A stretch of 64,000 nt of DNA from Pisolithus tinctorius (Eukaryota; Basidiomycota; Agaricomycetes; Boletales; Pisolithaceae), in the NCBI GenBank assembly GCA_024663395.1, contig JANFAH010000083.1:147659-211658 (forward strand), written 5' to 3'. The notes beneath the pieces are model-generated. The model saw only the letters and a list, made by a program, of their open reading frames with translations, was not told the DNA's origin and searched no databases. How positions within the stretch are numbered: position 1 is the stretch's first letter; the number at the start of each line of letters is the position of its first letter. Positions 60,901 to 64,000 of this stretch are shown here, piece after piece. The translations under genes were made by a program, and so were the position numbers.

Positions 60901-62420
60901 ATGGCAACGATATCCGGCCCATCTGCAGCTGCTTTGCACTCCTTGTCGCCTTCCGACGTCGATTTTCTGCAATCGTTACCCAAGGCTGAGCTCCACGCCC
61001 ATCTCAACGGATGCATCCCTTTACAGACACTCACAGACCTCACTGAGCATCTGACCCTGCCCGCAGACACCACCGATGAGATAGCAGCAACAGTCGCAAG
61101 ATTGAAGTCTGGGTTGACGCTAAATGACGTATCAGAGTTCTTTCCGTTGTTTTCTGCGATCTATGCTATCACTTCGACCCCATCAGCACTGGGCCGGGTC
61201 ACTCGGGATGTTCTCGATTCATTCCTCAAGGCCGAGAGCAATCCTCCACCAGGTTTTGCATATACACCTGCCCCCGAATGCAGCTACCTCGAACTGCGCA
61301 CGACTCCCCGCGCAACTGCACAAATGTCCCGGTACACGTACCTGACCACTGTGCTAGATGAGATCGAGAAATTCTCAGCTGATCAGGCAGCGTTGATCGT
61401 TTCCATCGATCGACGGATGTCTGAGGCAGACGCGAAAGAGTGCGTTGATCTTGCTATCGCGCTTCGAGCTGCGGGTAGGCGTGTAGTGGGCTGGACCTGT
61501 GTGGTGATCCGGGAAAGGGTGACATTGCCACGTTCGAGAAACATTTCAAGAGAGGAAAAGACGCTGGATTGGGACTTACTCTTCACATTGCCGAGGTGTG
61601 TGTCATACTATATTCCGTTCTACAGCCTGCCTGGAAGTTATGGTGCAGACCAAGGAAATACCACCGCAGAATCACTCGCCCTACTTGACTGGCGTCCGGA
61701 TAGGCTTGGGCATGCAACCTTCCTTTCTGACGAGCACAAGGCATTGTTTTTCGCCGATCTGCTGCAACCGGATTCTGTCCCTTCGCCGGCAACTGAGTCC
61801 AACTCGGTTCAACCATGGGACCCTGAACATCCGCTCCATACAGCATACCTGACTGCATATAAGACCCATCTGAAGCGCATTCACGAGGAAAGCACGGAAT
61901 CTGAGGAAGCTCGCCGGATGTTGAGTTACCACATTGACGCTGACAAAGGGGCACGTCGTGCTGCGTTGAAAGACATCGAAGCTTTGTCGAAGCGGCGGAA
62001 CGGTGCATACAAGCCCTGTATCGAGATCTGCCTTAGCTCCAATTTGCTGTGAGTTCGGGAGCACCATTGTTTTATTTCTCGATCTTGCGTTACGTCTCAC
62101 ACCACGTGCAGTTCCAGGACTGTACAGTCTCTCGAATCCCACCATATACAATATTACCTCGCAAATGACCATCCTATTTCAATATGCGTATGCGCTGAAT
62201 TTTGCTTTATACTGTTTTGTTGTACTGAATTTTGCACCACTGGCATCGCTTATTGTAGACTGACGATACCCTCCCATTCCGGACTACTCTGCTAGCCGAA
62301 TACGCCCAGCTCCTCGCAAAGCCTCCTTTGGGTCTTGGCCTTGGCCGCGAGCAGGTGAAGAGGATCGCAGCGATGGGCATGGAAGCGCGTTTTGTTCAAG
62401 GCAGAGTTGAAGTAAAGTAG
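60901..62420 (+). CDS. Adenosine deaminase-like (N6-methyl-AMP deaminase type), apparent frameshift
   Basis: The start MATISGPSAAALHSLSPSDV is followed by SLPKAELHAHLNGCIPLQTL (the metal-binding HxH), LELRTTPRAT and LIVSIDRRMSEADAKE. The expected next motif, VVG-LDLCGDP, needs a change of frame near 61489: the first part is in frame 1, while LDLCGDPGKGDIATFEKHF and LTLHIAE are in another. One base seems missing in the GTGGGCTGG run. After an intron the frame returns with TAESLALLDWRPDRLGHATF. The last exons give LESHHIQYYLANDHPISIC and TDDTLPFRTTLLAEYAQLLA, with the catalytic Asp pair, ending at 62420. The family (ADAL) removes the N6-methyl group-bearing amine of modified AMP to give IMP, in the cytosol. 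If the shift is real, the copy is broken. Confidence 0.8.
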
Positions 62421-62938
62421 TCATAGTACATGTATGAATAGATGTCTGTGTTTCCCGGATTCGCAATGTTTAGCTAGTCAAAAATCCAAGTGTATTATTA
62501 GATACCGGTACATCCAAGAGTGTTTTGAGTATTTTGAGGTAAGAGGAAATAAGTTGCAAAAAGTGGGCTCGACCGGGAATTGAACCCGGGTCACGTACAT
62601 CTGACCACCCGGGGTGGCGGGTTATTCCCGAAGCACGTATCTTACTACTGGACCATCGAGCCGCGATAACCTTGGAAAGGCCTCGACCTACAAGGTGCTA
62701 AATTCCAGACAGGATACATTTGGGGTCACACTCTGTTGAACTTGGACTTTGCAACCACCCTTTAATGTCCGCATATGATCTTCGACTTCGATTTCGGAAA
62801 TGTTCTGGGTTTGCCTATGGAAGGCTTCTGGGCGTCAATTTCTCCCTCTCCCAACGTACATCTCCACAAGTCATCCTACCGAGCCCTCTTGATCTAGTCA
62901 GCCCCGCCGTCTGACTCTCTTGAGAGGACTTCGTCAGT
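62421..62938. other. Intergenic region holding the tRNA
   Basis: Contains only the tRNA-Pro gene and the upstream region of the last gene. Confidence 0.5.
62565..62662 (-). tRNA. tRNA-Pro(CGG) with intron
   Basis: On the minus strand the 98-nt gene folds with acceptor GGCTCGA/TCGAGCC, a D-arm and the anticodon stem CGTGC/GTACG. The loop is TTCGGG plus an intron of about 27 nt inserted after the base 3' of the anticodon, the canonical tRNA intron site. A T-arm CCGGG-TTCAATT-CCCGG and discriminator C complete it. The anticodon CGG reads Pro codon CCG. Confidence 0.9.
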
Positions 62939-64000
62939 ATGGCCATATTTCAGTGGGAAAACATCGAACAGTTCATCGGTCTTGTTAACTTGTTATCTCT
63001 GCGCAATGGTGGTCAAGTTGGACCAAAGACGGGGAAAGAGGAAGAAGAAGTTCAATGTAGCACTAACACCGAGGTCAGCGGGGGCGAATCAGATGTCAGG
63101 GAGAGTAAGGAGGACGAACTAAAGCGGCGCTTTCTCGACAAGTTTGCGGAAGCTATTTCGAACGACAAAGGTGACAGGCATGTCGCTGTTTGCTCTGTGG
63201 CACTCCGCGAGTCCCGGGGGGATCGATGCCCTGACGGGAACGTTAAAGTTTCCTTGCTGGTCTCCCGTAATCAGGATTTCGAGCAGGAGGATAAGAATTT
63301 TTTTGGCACCCTTGAAAGGTTGCTCGCCGCTATCGGCGCTACTGTGTCCGAACAGATAAGCACTGGTATGTATATTGTTATACTCTGTGGTAGACTTCTA
63401 GCCGTTGACATACATATATGTACGTCTTAGGTTTGCTTGCAGTTGAAAAGGAGCTTTGGGAGGAGTTGGTACGCTACAATCAACTCCGCCTCGATTATCA
63501 CGCAAATAGCCTACGTGTCAATCTGCAAACGTTCAAGGCCGATGGATGCATACCTCCGCATAACGACTCTCGTTCACCGCGGGGCGGCGATTCCGAACAG
63601 AGAACTTTCTGTGATGACTGTAGCACCGGCCTCTATTCAGATGCTTCTCATGGTGCCCGCGTGAAATGTGCCCAGGAGCACATCCGTGATCTGGGTAACA
63701 TCCTTTCTTCCCGTGATGACAGAGCGACTCGGCGACGCCTTCTTGCTGAGCATACCTATTCTCTCCGTCATATGAAGTCTCTCAGGGTATTTCTCGATTC
63801 CGGTCCGGGGGCTTTAGTTGGGCGTAAGCTCATCTCGGACATACACTGGTTGGGCCGTTTGAGGTCCTGCTATAACACGCTTGTGGAAGCAGCACTTAAT
63901 ATTCCTGGATTTTCTCGGCTGTCCATCGTTCCTGTGCAAAACCTTTCACCTCGTGTCTGTCCGTCCACCTTACCCACTCTGGCGGATGTGATGAATTGTC
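62939..64000 (+). CDS. Unidentified protein, partial at right edge
   Basis: Starts MAIFQWENIEQFIGLVNLLS. After an acidic stretch comes DELKRRFLDKFAEAISNDKG and DRHVAVCSVALRESRGD. A GTATGT-TAG intron near 63366-63429 joins in frame to GLLAVEKELWEELVRYNQLR. The frame stays open to the window end through VKCAQEHIRDLGNILSSRDD and RSLRHMKSL-type helices. It looks like a helical, soluble fungal protein. I do not recognise a domain, and the C-terminus lies off the window. Confidence 0.6.

Noticed and set aside
1..64000. CRISPR arrays, bacterial operons or prophage
   Set aside because: No spaced direct repeats or prokaryotic gene order; introns throughout show a eukaryotic nuclear genome.

Overview
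The window is nuclear DNA of a filamentous basidiomycete, most likely a mushroom-forming agaricomycete. The evidence is genes cut by many 50-60 nt GT-AG introns, an NLR-type NACHT ATPase with the agaricomycete N-terminal region, an F-box/LRR protein, Ser/Pro-rich orphan proteins, Tnp2-type CACTA and pogo/Fot1-type transposons, and an intron-containing tRNA-Pro. No database search was possible. Gene models were spliced by eye using reading-frame continuity, GT/AG sites and remembered family motifs.

Layout. (1) 1-8163 is a gene island: a NACHT/NLR-like gene running off the left edge (minus), divergent from the COP9 signalosome subunit CSN7 (plus), then a large disordered Ser/Pro-rich protein (minus). 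(2) About 8.9-23.1 kb is a block of decayed mobile DNA. It holds an OrsD-like zinc-finger ORF (minus) split by a complete 2.49-kb pogo/Fot1-like element (9616-12109, TA target duplication), a repeat zone with an LTR-like look, and a CACTA/Tnp2 transposon with a companion gene. CpG is strongly depleted here, and the 3.5 kb from 9044 to 12558 contains no CG dinucleotide. (3) 25.3-31.9 kb carries an NAD(P)-dependent reductase, a small secreted protein and a HAM1-like lipid-transfer-type protein. (4) 32-42 kb carries two Ser/Pro-rich orphans, a secreted/anchored glycoprotein gene and long non-coding stretches. (5) 42.7-52.2 kb, all minus, carries a TMEM69/DUF3429 mitochondrial membrane protein, a siderophore-type MFS transporter, a phosducin-like protein and an F-box/LRR protein. 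(6) 53.1-64 kb carries a GH13 alpha-amylase lacking the catalytic nucleophile, a cytochrome P450, Mediator subunit MED21, an adenosine/N6-methyl-AMP deaminase-like gene with an apparent frameshift, tRNA-Pro(CGG), and an unidentified gene running off the right edge.

How the genes work together. Most are unlinked housekeeping genes (CSN7, MED21, phosducin-like, TMEM69, ADAL, HAM1-like) mixed with accessory genes (NLR, P450, reductase, amylase, iron transporter). I see no convincing biosynthetic cluster or defence operon. The most unusual signals are the CpG-free nested transposon block, the probable pseudo-amylase, a perfect 34-bp palindrome between amylase and P450, a 9-nt microexon in the reductase, and the ADAL frameshift.
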